A stretch of 29,225 bases of DNA from Labilithrix sp. GTDB taxonomy: Bacteria > Myxococcota > Polyangia > Polyangiales > Polyangiaceae. Below, in pieces: positions 1 through 10,127 of this stretch. The stretch spans positions 1 to 29,225 of the forward strand of contig JAQBQL010000154.1 in the NCBI GenBank assembly GCA_028287035.1. The letters are read 5' to 3'. Both the position numbers and the translations under genes were made by a program. Position 1 is the stretch's first letter, and every line of letters begins with the position of its first letter. The notes beneath the pieces were generated by a model. The model saw nothing but the letters and a program-made list of their open reading frames with translations. It did no database searches and was not told the DNA's origin.

Positions 1-45
1 GCTGCGCGGGCTGCGCGGGCTGCGCGGATGGCGCGGGCTGCGCGG
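1..45. repeat. 9-bp tandem repeat inside coding sequence
   Basis: The unit GCTGCGCGG occurs three times in a row from base 1, then a degenerate copy (ATGGCGCGG), then one more exact copy ending at 45. Read on the minus strand it encodes repeated Pro-Ala-Gln in the partial protein. The array may continue leftwards beyond the window. It is an in-frame coding microsatellite and not a mobile element. Confidence 0.8.
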
Positions 46-280
46 CGTGGCCGGATGGGACCGAGGGCGCGGCATGCGCGCCGGACGATGCGGGTCCCGG
101 CACGGCGTGCCCCTGATGAGGCGTGAACGCGGTCGGCGTGTTGAACTTGCCGAAGCCGACGGCGGGCCGAGCCGGCGCGCGAGCCGCCTCCGCGTCGGGT
201 GCTGCGCCGACGGAGGTCTTCTCCTCGTCCTCGTCGTCGTCGATCCCCTTCAGCCGGGGCGGCGCTTCCCTCTGGGTCAC
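1..280 (-). CDS. Partial hypothetical protein, acidic and Ala/Pro-rich N-terminus (C-terminus beyond window)
   Basis: I do not recognise this protein. About 93 N-terminal residues are visible, read leftwards from a GTG at 280; the frame is open to the window edge. An AGGA ribosome-binding site lies 7 bases upstream. The start is followed by an acidic stretch (residues about 13-20, mostly Asp/Glu) running into Glu-Lys-Thr-Ser-Val, then Ala/Pro-rich low-complexity sequence and finally tandem Pro-Ala-Gln repeats. It begins 25 bases after the stop of the Ser/Thr kinase on the same strand, so the two are very likely co-transcribed. No signal peptide is visible. The acidic-Thr motif resembles the phospho-threonine sites of some kinase substrates, which is inference only. 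The function cannot be told without the missing C-terminus. Confidence 0.6.
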   Translation of the reverse strand, partial: MTQREAPPRLKGIDDDEDEEKTSVGAAPDAEAARAPARPAVGFGKFNTPTAFTPHQGHAVPGPASSGAHAAPSVPSGHAAQPAPSAQPAQPAQ

Positions 281-305
281 ACGAAAGTCCTTTGGCTAGC
301 GGCGC

Positions 306-1919
306 TCAGCGCCGGCACATCACGATCAGGTCCGCTCCGCCGCCCAGCAGCAGAGCGAGGAACTGCTGACCCTCCGAGAAGGGTACCAGAAGCTGCCTAC
401 CGTCCACGACAAAGAGCCGGCCGCCCTGGGCAGGCTGACCGAACGACCAGGAGAGCTCGCCGAGCGGCGTCCGATGCGCGGTGCAGAGCTCGCACGTTCC
501 GTCCTCCGAGACACTGAGCGCGGGCGTGGGCCGCTGGCCGGGACGCGCCACGAAGCAGGTGAGCCCCTTGACGTTCACCTTCTGGCTCTGGCCCGGGAGC
601 ATCGTCACGCGGACGCGCACCGGGGCGCCGCTCTCGTCGACGAACGAGAGGTCGAGACGCTCGTGCACCTGCACGTAACGAACGCGGCGCTCGCCGTACT
701 GCGCGACGCGCTCGGGCGCGGGATGCGCGCGCGCCCCGCTCGAGCCGCCCTCCACCTCCAGCGACAGCGCGATGGCGCGTGAGGACGAGGGCAGCGGCGG
801 CGGTGGCAACGGCGCGACCGCCGACGGGAAGGTGCCGGGAGAAGACGCGGGTGGCAGCGGGCCCGACGGGGCGCCCGAGCCGCCCGAGAGGCTGGGCGCG
901 CTCGGCACGATCGACGGGGCCGAGAGCGCGTCGCTGCTGCGGAACGGAGCGACGCCCGACTTCGGCCGCACCTCGAGCGCGAAGCGGAGCGCCTCGAAGA
1001 GCTCGGGCGCGGTCGCGATGCGGTCGTCGGGGCGCGCGAGCATCGACTGCGTGAGCACGCGCCGCACCTCGGGCGCGAGCTCGATCTGCGCGAGGCGGCT
1101 CGCGACGATGGCGTCGCTCCGGACGCGGTCGTTGAACGTCACGCGCACGTCGTCGTCGCCGAAGAGCACCTTGCCGGTCAGCATGTAGACGGACACGAGG
1201 CCGAGCGCGTAGACGTCGGTGCGCGCGCCCTCGGCCGAGCCGCACAGCTGCTCGGGCGCTGCCCACCGGGGCGAGAAGAGGGCCACGGTGCTCACCGGCT
1301 CCTCGCCGGCCGCGCTCCCGGCCTTCTTCAGGTCGCTGTGGGCGATGCCGAAGTCGGCGAGCTTCGGCACGAGCTCCCCGCGGACGCGCGCGAAGAGGAT
1401 GTTCGACGGCTTGATGTCCCGATGGATGATGTTGTGCTCGTGCGCCTCCGCGAGCGCCCCGCTGATCGCCTCGAGGATCCCGAGCGACTCCTCGGGCGGG
1501 ATGGCGCCGCGCATCCGCACGTGCGTCTCGAGGTTCCCGCCGTCGAGGTACTCGGACACGTGGAACGGGGCGCCGTTCTCCGAGGGGCCCGCGGCGTGCG
1601 CGTCCCGGTCCAGGTACCCGAAGTCGTAGATGCGCAGCGTGTTGGGGTGCGACAGCTTCGAGAGGGCGAGCGCCTCCTTCAGGAAGTGCGAGTACGTCGC
1701 CTGGTACACGGCGCGGCCGCTCGTGTTGTCGCTGCCCGACCCCTCGATGAGCGTCGTGCGGAGAAGCTTGATGCAGACGACGCGATCGAGGCGGTCGTCG
1801 GTCGCCCGGTAGATGGTCGCCATGCCGCCGCTCCCGATCCGGTCGAGGATCGAGTACCGGCCGAGGAGCCGCGTCCCTTCGGCGAGCTCGTGCTCCCCGG
1901 GTCGCCGTTGGCGCGCCAT
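306..1919 (-). CDS. Hanks-type serine/threonine protein kinase with Pro-rich linker and unassigned C-terminal domain
   Basis: A 537-residue eukaryotic-like Ser/Thr kinase. All catalytic motifs are visible: Gly-rich loop GSGGMA (29-34), ATP-binding Lys51, Glu82, catalytic loop HRDIKPSN (166-173), DFG (189-191) and APE (221-223). The kinase domain spans about 20-315. A Ser/Pro-rich linker (about 325-380) leads to a domain of about 145 residues (390-537) that looks beta-rich, holds a Cys-x-x-Cys pair near 476-479, and matches no family I know. No transmembrane segment is visible, so it is probably cytosolic, unlike the membrane-anchored PknB type. The ATG at 1919 follows a short GAGG-like site. 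It lies downstream of ogt in the same orientation and just upstream of the partial acidic protein, a possible substrate. The kinase call is secure; its signal and targets are unknown. Confidence 0.95.
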   Translation of the reverse strand: MARQRRPGEHELAEGTRLLGRYSILDRIGSGGMATIYRATDDRLDRVVCIKLLRTTLIEGSGSDNTSGRAVYQATYSHFLKEALALSKLSHPNTLRIYDFGYLDRDAHAAGPSENGAPFHVSEYLDGGNLETHVRMRGAIPPEESLGILEAISGALAEAHEHNIIHRDIKPSNILFARVRGELVPKLADFGIAHSDLKKAGSAAGEEPVSTVALFSPRWAAPEQLCGSAEGARTDVYALGLVSVYMLTGKVLFGDDDVRVTFNDRVRSDAIVASRLAQIELAPEVRRVLTQSMLARPDDRIATAPELFEALRFALEVRPKSGVAPFRSSDALSAPSIVPSAPSLSGGSGAPSGPLPPASSPGTFPSAVAPLPPPPLPSSSRAIALSLEVEGGSSGARAHPAPERVAQYGERRVRYVQVHERLDLSFVDESGAPVRVRVTMLPGQSQKVNVKGLTCFVARPGQRPTPALSVSEDGTCELCTAHRTPLGELSWSFGQPAQGGRLFVVDGRQLLVPFSEGQQFLALLLGGGADLIVMCRR

Positions 1920-2017
1920 GCCCTCGCAGGATACGCCACCATGTGGCCTACCGTCGACTGAGCCCTCGCGGCATCAATGCGCAATCCTTCGCGCAAGCCA
2001 GCTGATGACGGCAAGGC

Positions 2018-2578
2018 TCAGTCGAAGAGCGAGGTCTGCCGCGCGGCGTCGCCGGTGAGGAGGGTCCCGCCCTCGATCCGGAGAAGGCGCTCCTTCGTGG
2101 CGAGCCCGCCCGGCGCCGAGAACCCGCCGCTCTTCCCGCCGGCCGCGACCACCCGGTGGCAGGGCACGACGATCGGCCATGGGTTCGTCGCCATCGCCCG
2201 CCCCACCGCCTGCGCGGCCCCCGGCGACCCGATGCGGGCGGCGATCTCCCCGTAGGTCGCGGTCTGGCCGGCGGGCACGGCCTGCGCGGCTCGCAGCGCC
2301 CCGGCGTTGAAGGCCGACACGCGCGCGAGATCGAGGGGCAGGCTGGCGAGGTCCTGCGGGCGGCCGGCGAGGTGCTCCTGCAGCCGCGCGACCGCCTCGC
2401 GCACGAAGCCAGGCGCCTCGCTCTCCGCCGCGGGATTGCCGTGCTCGCCAGCGCGGGCGCAGAGCGTCTGGGCGGTCACCGCGGCATCGACCTCGGGCAG
2501 CTGGCAGCCGGTCAGCCCGCGCTCGTTCCAGGCGAGCCCGCAGCGCCCGAGGTCGGTCGCGAAGAGAAGCCACCCCAT
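2018..2578 (-). CDS. ogt: Methylated-DNA--protein-cysteine methyltransferase (O6-alkylguanine repair)
   Basis: A 186-residue suicide repair protein that transfers alkyl groups from O6-alkylguanine (and O4-alkylthymine) to its own cysteine. The active-site motif PCHRV is at 139-143 with acceptor Cys140. It is preceded by the DNA-binding helix with the base-flipping Arg126 (AVGRAMATNP) and the conserved Tyr109 (TYGEIA). The region after the active site (GGFSAPGGLATKERLL) is typical of the family. Length agrees with stand-alone Ogt/MGMT; there is no fused Ada regulatory domain, so it is Ogt-like and not Ada. It lies 24 bases after the SprT-like gene and 98 bases before the kinase, all on one strand. 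No damage-inducible operator was recognised. Confidence 0.95.
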   Translation of the reverse strand: MGWLLFATDLGRCGLAWNERGLTGCQLPEVDAAVTAQTLCARAGEHGNPAAESEAPGFVREAVARLQEHLAGRPQDLASLPLDLARVSAFNAGALRAAQAVPAGQTATYGEIAARIGSPGAAQAVGRAMATNPWPIVVPCHRVVAAGGKSGGFSAPGGLATKERLLRIEGGTLLTGDAARQTSLFD

Positions 2579-2602
2579 GCGAGCCAGCCTAGCGCGAAGC
2601 GC

Positions 2603-3706
2603 TCAGCGGCGCGGGCCGAGGAGGAGCCCGCGCTCCTCGGCCGCGCCCTTCACGCCCTTGTGGATCACGATCTTCTGCCCGGCCTCGCGCCCGTGGAGGT
2701 AGGCGTCGGTGCGCCGCTGCCCGGCGTAACGCACGTGGCGAACGTGCGGGTGTCGGCTCCGGAAGAACCCCTCGAGGTCGGCGTCCGCGACCCACACGAG
2801 CCCGGCGCTCTCCGCCTTCTTGGCCTCGCGCGCGAGCTTGTCGGTCATCCCGGTCATGACGCCGGCGAGGAACGTGCGGCGATCGCGGTTGCCCCGCACG
2901 CCATGCGCGGCCTTGTGCTCGTCCCACAGGCGCTCGGCGGTCTGCACGAGGTAGCCGTGGACGTACTCGGCGATCTCGACGTTCTCCGGCGAGCCGCAGA
3001 TCTCGAGCACGCTCCCGCGCTTGCCGAGGGCCGCCCGGTAGACGGGCACCCAGATCGCCTCGACGAAGAAGTGCTTGCTGAGGAGGAGTGACAGCACGCG
3101 CTCCGCCTCGCTGGTCCGGCCGGTCGGCGTGCCGAGGTGACGCCACGCGTAGCCGTGCGCGCTGCGCGCCGCGCCGAGCTCGAGGTTGTGCTTCAGGAGG
3201 AGGCGCTGCGCGGCGGCCATTGCCGCCTCGGCCTCGTGGACGTTCGGGCTTCCGGCGAGCGCGAGGAGCCGCGCGATGCGCTCGGCGATCTTGCCCTGCT
3301 CGGTGGGCACGTCCTCGGTGCGCGGGATGGGCATCCCGGCGGCGGCCGCGTCGATGCCGAGCTTCCTGCAGACGGCGCGGAAGCGCGGGCCGTGCGCGGT
3401 CTCGCCGCGCTCTCCGAGCACCTCGGTGACGTACTGGTGGGCCATCTCGTGCTTCAGCACCTCGAGGACCACGCCCCACGGCTGTTCCAGGACGAGGGGC
3501 CGTGACAGCTCGATCGTGCGCGTCGCCTCGATCCAGCGCCCGAGGCGCGCGCGCGACTGCACCAGCTCGAACTGCGGCGCCCTCAGGCCGCCGCGGAAGT
3601 AGGTCTGCGCGAGGTGACGGTACGTCCCGCCGACCTCGCGCAGCAGCGCCGTCTCGAGCTCCGCGGAGAGGCGGGGAAGGGCGTCGTCGTTCAGTTGATG
3701 TCCCAC
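2603..3706 (-). CDS. SprT-like zinc metallopeptidase domain fused to DUF2786
   Basis: A 367-residue protein. Residues about 15-120 are SprT-like with the zinc-protease motif HEMAH (86-90) and a further His at 105 (TAHGPRF) as likely third ligand. Residues about 139-178 match the DUF2786 pattern (KIAERIARLLALAG, then an Ala-rich helix ending LLLKHNLE). The rest (180-367) resembles the C-terminal region that usually follows DUF2786 and is of unknown function. SprT/Spartan proteins cleave DNA-crosslinked or DNA-bound proteins, but no bacterial role for this two-domain form is known to me. Its ATG at 3706 lies inside the end of the upstream GTPase gene (16-base overlap), suggesting translational coupling. 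Ogt, a DNA-repair enzyme, follows after 24 bases, which fits a DNA-maintenance role by inference. Confidence 0.85.
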   Translation of the reverse strand: MGHQLNDDALPRLSAELETALLREVGGTYRHLAQTYFRGGLRAPQFELVQSRARLGRWIEATRTIELSRPLVLEQPWGVVLEVLKHEMAHQYVTEVLGERGETAHGPRFRAVCRKLGIDAAAAGMPIPRTEDVPTEQGKIAERIARLLALAGSPNVHEAEAAMAAAQRLLLKHNLELGAARSAHGYAWRHLGTPTGRTSEAERVLSLLLSKHFFVEAIWVPVYRAALGKRGSVLEICGSPENVEIAEYVHGYLVQTAERLWDEHKAAHGVRGNRDRRTFLAGVMTGMTDKLAREAKKAESAGLVWVADADLEGFFRSRHPHVRHVRYAGQRRTDAYLHGREAGQKIVIHKGVKGAAEERGLLLGPRR

Positions 3707-5025
3707 TCGTTGCGGGGCTTGCCGTCCGGCGTGAGGCCGTCCTTCTCGGCCTTCTTCTGCACGTCGCTGAACGACTTCTTCGCCTCGTCGATGGTCACGC
3801 CGCGGAGGAAGTAGTTCCGCGCCGCGGCGCCGATCGCGAGCGTGCCGCCGAACGCCACCGCGCCCGACACCATCGACCCCGCGCCCGGGAACACGAACTT
3901 GATGAGCGCGCGTGCCCCCTCGCGGAACGCGAAGCCGAGGCCCACGTTCGCGCCCATCGCGCCGAGGAACTCGAGGGCCGCCTTCCGGTCGAGCGGACGG
4001 CCGGAGAGCCAGGCGATCCCCGCGACGAGGGTGACCTGGAGCGTCGTGATCGGGATGACGTCGGCGACCGGGATCGGCAGCGCCGCGACGCCCGCGCAGA
4101 TGGCCGCCGTGGCGCGCGTGAGGTTGTTGGCGAGCTCCTCCTGGAGGCCGCGCACCCGGGCGATGCGGACGAGCGTGCCCTTGCCGGCGTCGGGCAGGTG
4201 CCGGAAGAGCGCGCCGACCAGCTCGTCGACCCGCCAGCGCTCGTCGGCGCGGACCGCGCCGTCCGCCTTGAAGGACAGGTACGTCGAGACGCCGCGCGTC
4301 CAGACGAGGTGCGGCGCGAGCTTCGGGCGCTCCCTGATCTTCGTCTCGAGGTGGTGCTCGACCTCGCTCACGCGCAGCAGCTTCTCGTCGAGGTCCTCGG
4401 TGCTCTCGCCCTCGGGCCGGTCGAGGCGGACCGCCTTCGGCTCGAGGACGTCGCAGTGCGTCGCCACCGCCACGAGCGGCGGGCGGAACCGGTGCTCGCG
4501 TTCGAGCTCCGCGTACACGCGCTCGAGCGCGTCGAGGTCCGCGTCGATCGCGCTGTCGGCCTCGGTCGCCTTCACGAGGAAGACGATGACGTCGGGCACC
4601 TTTCGCTTCAGCTCGACGAGGATGGACGCGAGGGCGTCCTTCGCGCTGTCCTTCTCGGCGGGCGTCGAGCCCTCCTGGATGCCGCGCGTGTCGAGCACCG
4701 AGATCGCGCCGCGCTCCGAGGTGTGGTCGAACCAGGTGCCGCGCCCGGTCTGCGCCTTCACGTGCCCGACCTCGGCGACCTTGCTCCCGAAGAGCGCGTT
4801 GACGAGCGAGGACTTGCCCGCGCCGCGCCGGCCGACGAGCGCGAACGCCGGGGCGCGCTGCTCGAGCAGGATGGTCCGCACGAGCGCGATCTTCTCCTTC
4901 AGGTCGCGCACCGTGCCGTCCGGGAGGGGAAGAAACCGCAGCAGCTCTTCGACGCGGCGGATGTTCTCGGCGATGATCTCACGCGTCTTCGCGCTGTCGT
5001 CGCGCGCGTCGGGTTCGCTCGGCAT
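3691..5025 (-). CDS. P-loop GTPase with C-terminal DUF697-like hydrophobic domain
   Basis: A 444-residue Era/dynamin-like GTPase. Walker A/G1 is GRRGAGKSS (65-73), G3 is DTRG (112-115) and the G4 position reads THCD (189-192), a variant of N/TKxD. The C-terminal part (about 300-410) is hydrophobic and Gly/Ala-rich like DUF697 (YcjF-type) domains, which associate with membranes. I start it at the ATG at 5025. An in-frame ATG at 5112 would add 29 Arg-rich residues that look like noise and would eat into the divergent promoter region. It is the first gene of the minus-strand run and overlaps the SprT-like gene by 16 bases. The cellular role is unknown; fission/fusion or membrane-stress functions are guesses from the family. 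Confidence 0.85.
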   Translation of the reverse strand: MPSEPDARDDSAKTREIIAENIRRVEELLRFLPLPDGTVRDLKEKIALVRTILLEQRAPAFALVGRRGAGKSSLVNALFGSKVAEVGHVKAQTGRGTWFDHTSERGAISVLDTRGIQEGSTPAEKDSAKDALASILVELKRKVPDVIVFLVKATEADSAIDADLDALERVYAELEREHRFRPPLVAVATHCDVLEPKAVRLDRPEGESTEDLDEKLLRVSEVEHHLETKIRERPKLAPHLVWTRGVSTYLSFKADGAVRADERWRVDELVGALFRHLPDAGKGTLVRIARVRGLQEELANNLTRATAAICAGVAALPIPVADVIPITTLQVTLVAGIAWLSGRPLDRKAALEFLGAMGANVGLGFAFREGARALIKFVFPGAGSMVSGAVAFGGTLAIGAAARNYFLRGVTIDEAKKSFSDVQKKAEKDGLTPDGKPRNEWDIN

Positions 5026-5145
5026 CGATGTCACATCGTAACGCGGGCCGGGCCGCCGGCGAGCACGACCTCGCCGATTGTGACGCGGCGCACCTCGAGC
5101 GACCTCTTCCATCGAGGCCGGGCTTTGGCGTTATGCTCGCGATTC
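5026..5145. promoter_or_regulatory. Divergent intergenic region, GTPase operon / hydantoinase
   Basis: These 120 bases separate two divergent start codons, so they must carry promoters for both directions. I see no convincing -35/-10 pair, no operator palindrome and no strong Shine-Dalgarno before either start. It would shrink to 33 bases if the GTPase used the upstream ATG at 5112. Confidence 0.4.
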
Positions 5146-6540
5146 ATGACGCGCACACTGATCAAGGGCGGCACGGTGGTCACGGCGGTCGACACGTACC
5201 TCGCGGACGTCGCGATCGTGGACGACAAGATCGCCGCGATCTTCGGCCCCAACGCCGCGCCGGCGGGGCCGTGGGACGTGACCATCGACGCGTCGGGCAA
5301 GTACGTCATGCCGGGGGGCATCGACGCGCACACGCACATGGACATGCCGTTCGGCGGCACCGCGTCCTCGGACGACTTCGAGACCGGCACGCGCGCCGCT
5401 GCCCACGGCGGGACGACCACCATCGTGGACTTCGCGATCCAGACGAAGGGCGAGGCGCTCCGGAAGGGCCTCGACCTCTGGCACTCCAAGGCGGAGAGCA
5501 AGGCCGCCGTCGACTACGCGTTCCACATGATCATGACGGACGTGAACGACGGCACCATCGACGAGATGGCCCAGGTCGTCAGCGAAGGCGTCACGTCCTT
5601 CAAGATGTTCATGGCCTACCCGGGCGTCTTCTTCGTCGACGACGGGCAGATCTTCCGCGGCATGCAGCGGGCGTCCGAGCTCGGGGCGCTCATCTGCATG
5701 CACGCCGAGAACGGCATCCCGATCGACATCATGGTGCAGCAGGCCCTCGCCAAGGGCCACACCGCGCCGATCTACCACGGGCTCACGCGCCCCCAGGTCG
5801 CCGAGGAGGAGGGGACGTTCCGCGCGATCTGCCTGGCCGAGATGGCGAACGCGCCCGTCTACCTCGTCCACCTGTCGGCGCCGCGCGCCCTCCACCGCGT
5901 CGCCGAGGCCCGCGACCGCGGGATGCCCGTCTACGCCGAGACGTGCCCGCAGTACCTCTTCCTGTCGCAGGACGATCTCGCGCGCCCCGACTTCGAGGGC
6001 GCCAAGTACGTCTGCACCCCGCCGCTCCGCCCGGCCGAGATGCAGGAGGACATCTGGCGCGGCCTCAAGACGAACGATCTCCAGGTCGTCTCGACCGACC
6101 ACTGCCCCTTCTGCATGAAGGGCCAGAAGGAGCTCGGCCGCGACAGCTTCGCGAAGATCCCGAACGGCATGCCCGGCGTCGAGACCCGCATGTACCTCAT
6201 GTGGGACGGAGGCGTGCGGAAGGGCCGCATCTCGATGAACCGCTTCGTCGAGATCACCTCGACCGCGCCCGCGAAGATCTTCGGGCTCTACCCGCAGAAG
6301 GGGACGATCGCGGTGGGGGCCGATGCCGACCTCCTCGTGTGGGACGGCGACAAGCGGCACGTGCTGAGCGACCGCACGCTCCACATGCGCGTCGACTACA
6401 CGCCGTACGAGGGTCGCGAGGTGGTGGGCGCTCCCACCCACGTGCTCTCGCGCGGCAAGGTCGTGGTCGAGAACGGCACGTACCTCGGCCGGAAGGGCGA
6501 CGGCCGGTTCGTGAAGCGCCACACCTTCGATCTGCTCTGA
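5146..6540 (+). CDS. D-hydantoinase / dihydropyrimidinase
   Basis: A 464-residue cyclic-amidohydrolase that opens hydantoin or dihydropyrimidine rings to N-carbamoyl amino acids. The binuclear-metal ligands are all visible: His62 and His64 (DAHTHMDM), carbamylated Lys153 (SFKMFMAYPG), His186 (CMHAENG), His242 (LVHLSAPR) and Asp318 (STDHCPF). Length and the terminal beta-sandwich regions fit dihydropyrimidinase (EC 3.5.2.2) better than allantoinase or dihydroorotase. The open frame extends far upstream but those residues are Arg-rich shadow sequence; the ATG at 5146 starts the conserved TLIKGGTVV strand. No carbamoylase, racemase, dihydropyrimidine dehydrogenase or permease is adjacent, so the substrate cannot be assigned. 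The next plus-strand gene is an unrelated membrane protein 103 bases on. Confidence 0.93.
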   Translation: MTRTLIKGGTVVTAVDTYLADVAIVDDKIAAIFGPNAAPAGPWDVTIDASGKYVMPGGIDAHTHMDMPFGGTASSDDFETGTRAAAHGGTTTIVDFAIQTKGEALRKGLDLWHSKAESKAAVDYAFHMIMTDVNDGTIDEMAQVVSEGVTSFKMFMAYPGVFFVDDGQIFRGMQRASELGALICMHAENGIPIDIMVQQALAKGHTAPIYHGLTRPQVAEEEGTFRAICLAEMANAPVYLVHLSAPRALHRVAEARDRGMPVYAETCPQYLFLSQDDLARPDFEGAKYVCTPPLRPAEMQEDIWRGLKTNDLQVVSTDHCPFCMKGQKELGRDSFAKIPNGMPGVETRMYLMWDGGVRKGRISMNRFVEITSTAPAKIFGLYPQKGTIAVGADADLLVWDGDKRHVLSDRTLHMRVDYTPYEGREVVGAPTHVLSRGKVVVENGTYLGRKGDGRFVKRHTFDLL

Positions 6541-6570
6541 GCGGCGGACCGACCGCGCCAGCTCGAGCGA

Positions 6571-6582
6571 GGAATAAATTCC
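6571..6582. promoter_or_regulatory. Short AT-rich inverted repeat upstream of the small membrane protein gene
   Basis: GGAAT-AA-ATTCC is a perfect 5-bp inverted repeat with a 2-base spacer in the 103-base gap after the hydantoinase gene. It is one of the few AT-rich spots here. It could be an operator for the following gene; no T tract follows, so it is not a terminator. It may be chance. Confidence 0.25.
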
Positions 6583-6643
6583 AGCATCAGGCGTCTTTCT
6601 CTCCGCACGTGCGTAGACTGAGAGCACAGAGGAGATCTTCCCG

Positions 6644-7072
6644 ATGGCAGAGCGTTACGTCAGGCCGACCGTCGCCGGCTGGCTCACCCCGACACTGGTC
6701 GCGCCCTGGGTCTCCGCGTACGGCGCGGTGATCGCCGTCGCGCTGCTCCACATCGATGGCCTCTTCTTCCGGGGCCTCGGCATCGCCGCGGGCCTTCTCA
6801 TCGCGTCGATCTGGGCCTTCGTCTACTGCGCGATCCTGATCGTCACCGATCTCGCGCTCCTCGGCGTGAAGGTCCGCACGCTCCCGGCCGGCGGCCGCGG
6901 TTGGGTCGCCGGGCTGCTCTCGCCGCTCGCGGTGTTCGCGAGCTACGTCGCGTTCCCGCCCTACAAGTTCTACGCGGCCGGGCCCTGGGCCATCGGCGCC
7001 GCGGTGATCGCGCCGATGGTCCTCGTGGCCCTCGTGTCGCGCGTCGCGAGCGGCGTGAAGCCCCCGCGCTGA
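6644..7072 (+). CDS. Small multi-pass membrane protein of unknown function
   Basis: 142 residues with about four predicted transmembrane segments (roughly 14-36, 43-70, 87-105 and 110-135) and a short basic C-terminus ending Lys-Pro-Pro-Arg. I recognise no family motif. A good GAGGAG ribosome-binding site sits 8-9 bases before the ATG, which fixes the start. It stands alone between the hydantoinase gene (same strand) and argG, which converges on it with only 7 bases between the stop codons. Hydrophobicity and the clear RBS make it a real gene; nothing in the context points to a role. Confidence 0.8.
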   Translation: MAERYVRPTVAGWLTPTLVAPWVSAYGAVIAVALLHIDGLFFRGLGIAAGLLIASIWAFVYCAILIVTDLALLGVKVRTLPAGGRGWVAGLLSPLAVFASYVAFPPYKFYAAGPWAIGAAVIAPMVLVALVSRVASGVKPPR

Positions 7073-7079
7073 ACGCGCG

Positions 7080-10120
<3,041 letters not shown>

Positions 10121-10127
10121 AGCGCGC

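Noticed and set aside
3502..5145. Long open frame continuing upstream of the hydantoinase start on the plus strand
   Set aside because: The translation is Arg/Glu/Asp-rich noise typical of the antisense of GC-rich genes, and it is antisense to the well-supported GTPase and SprT-like genes.
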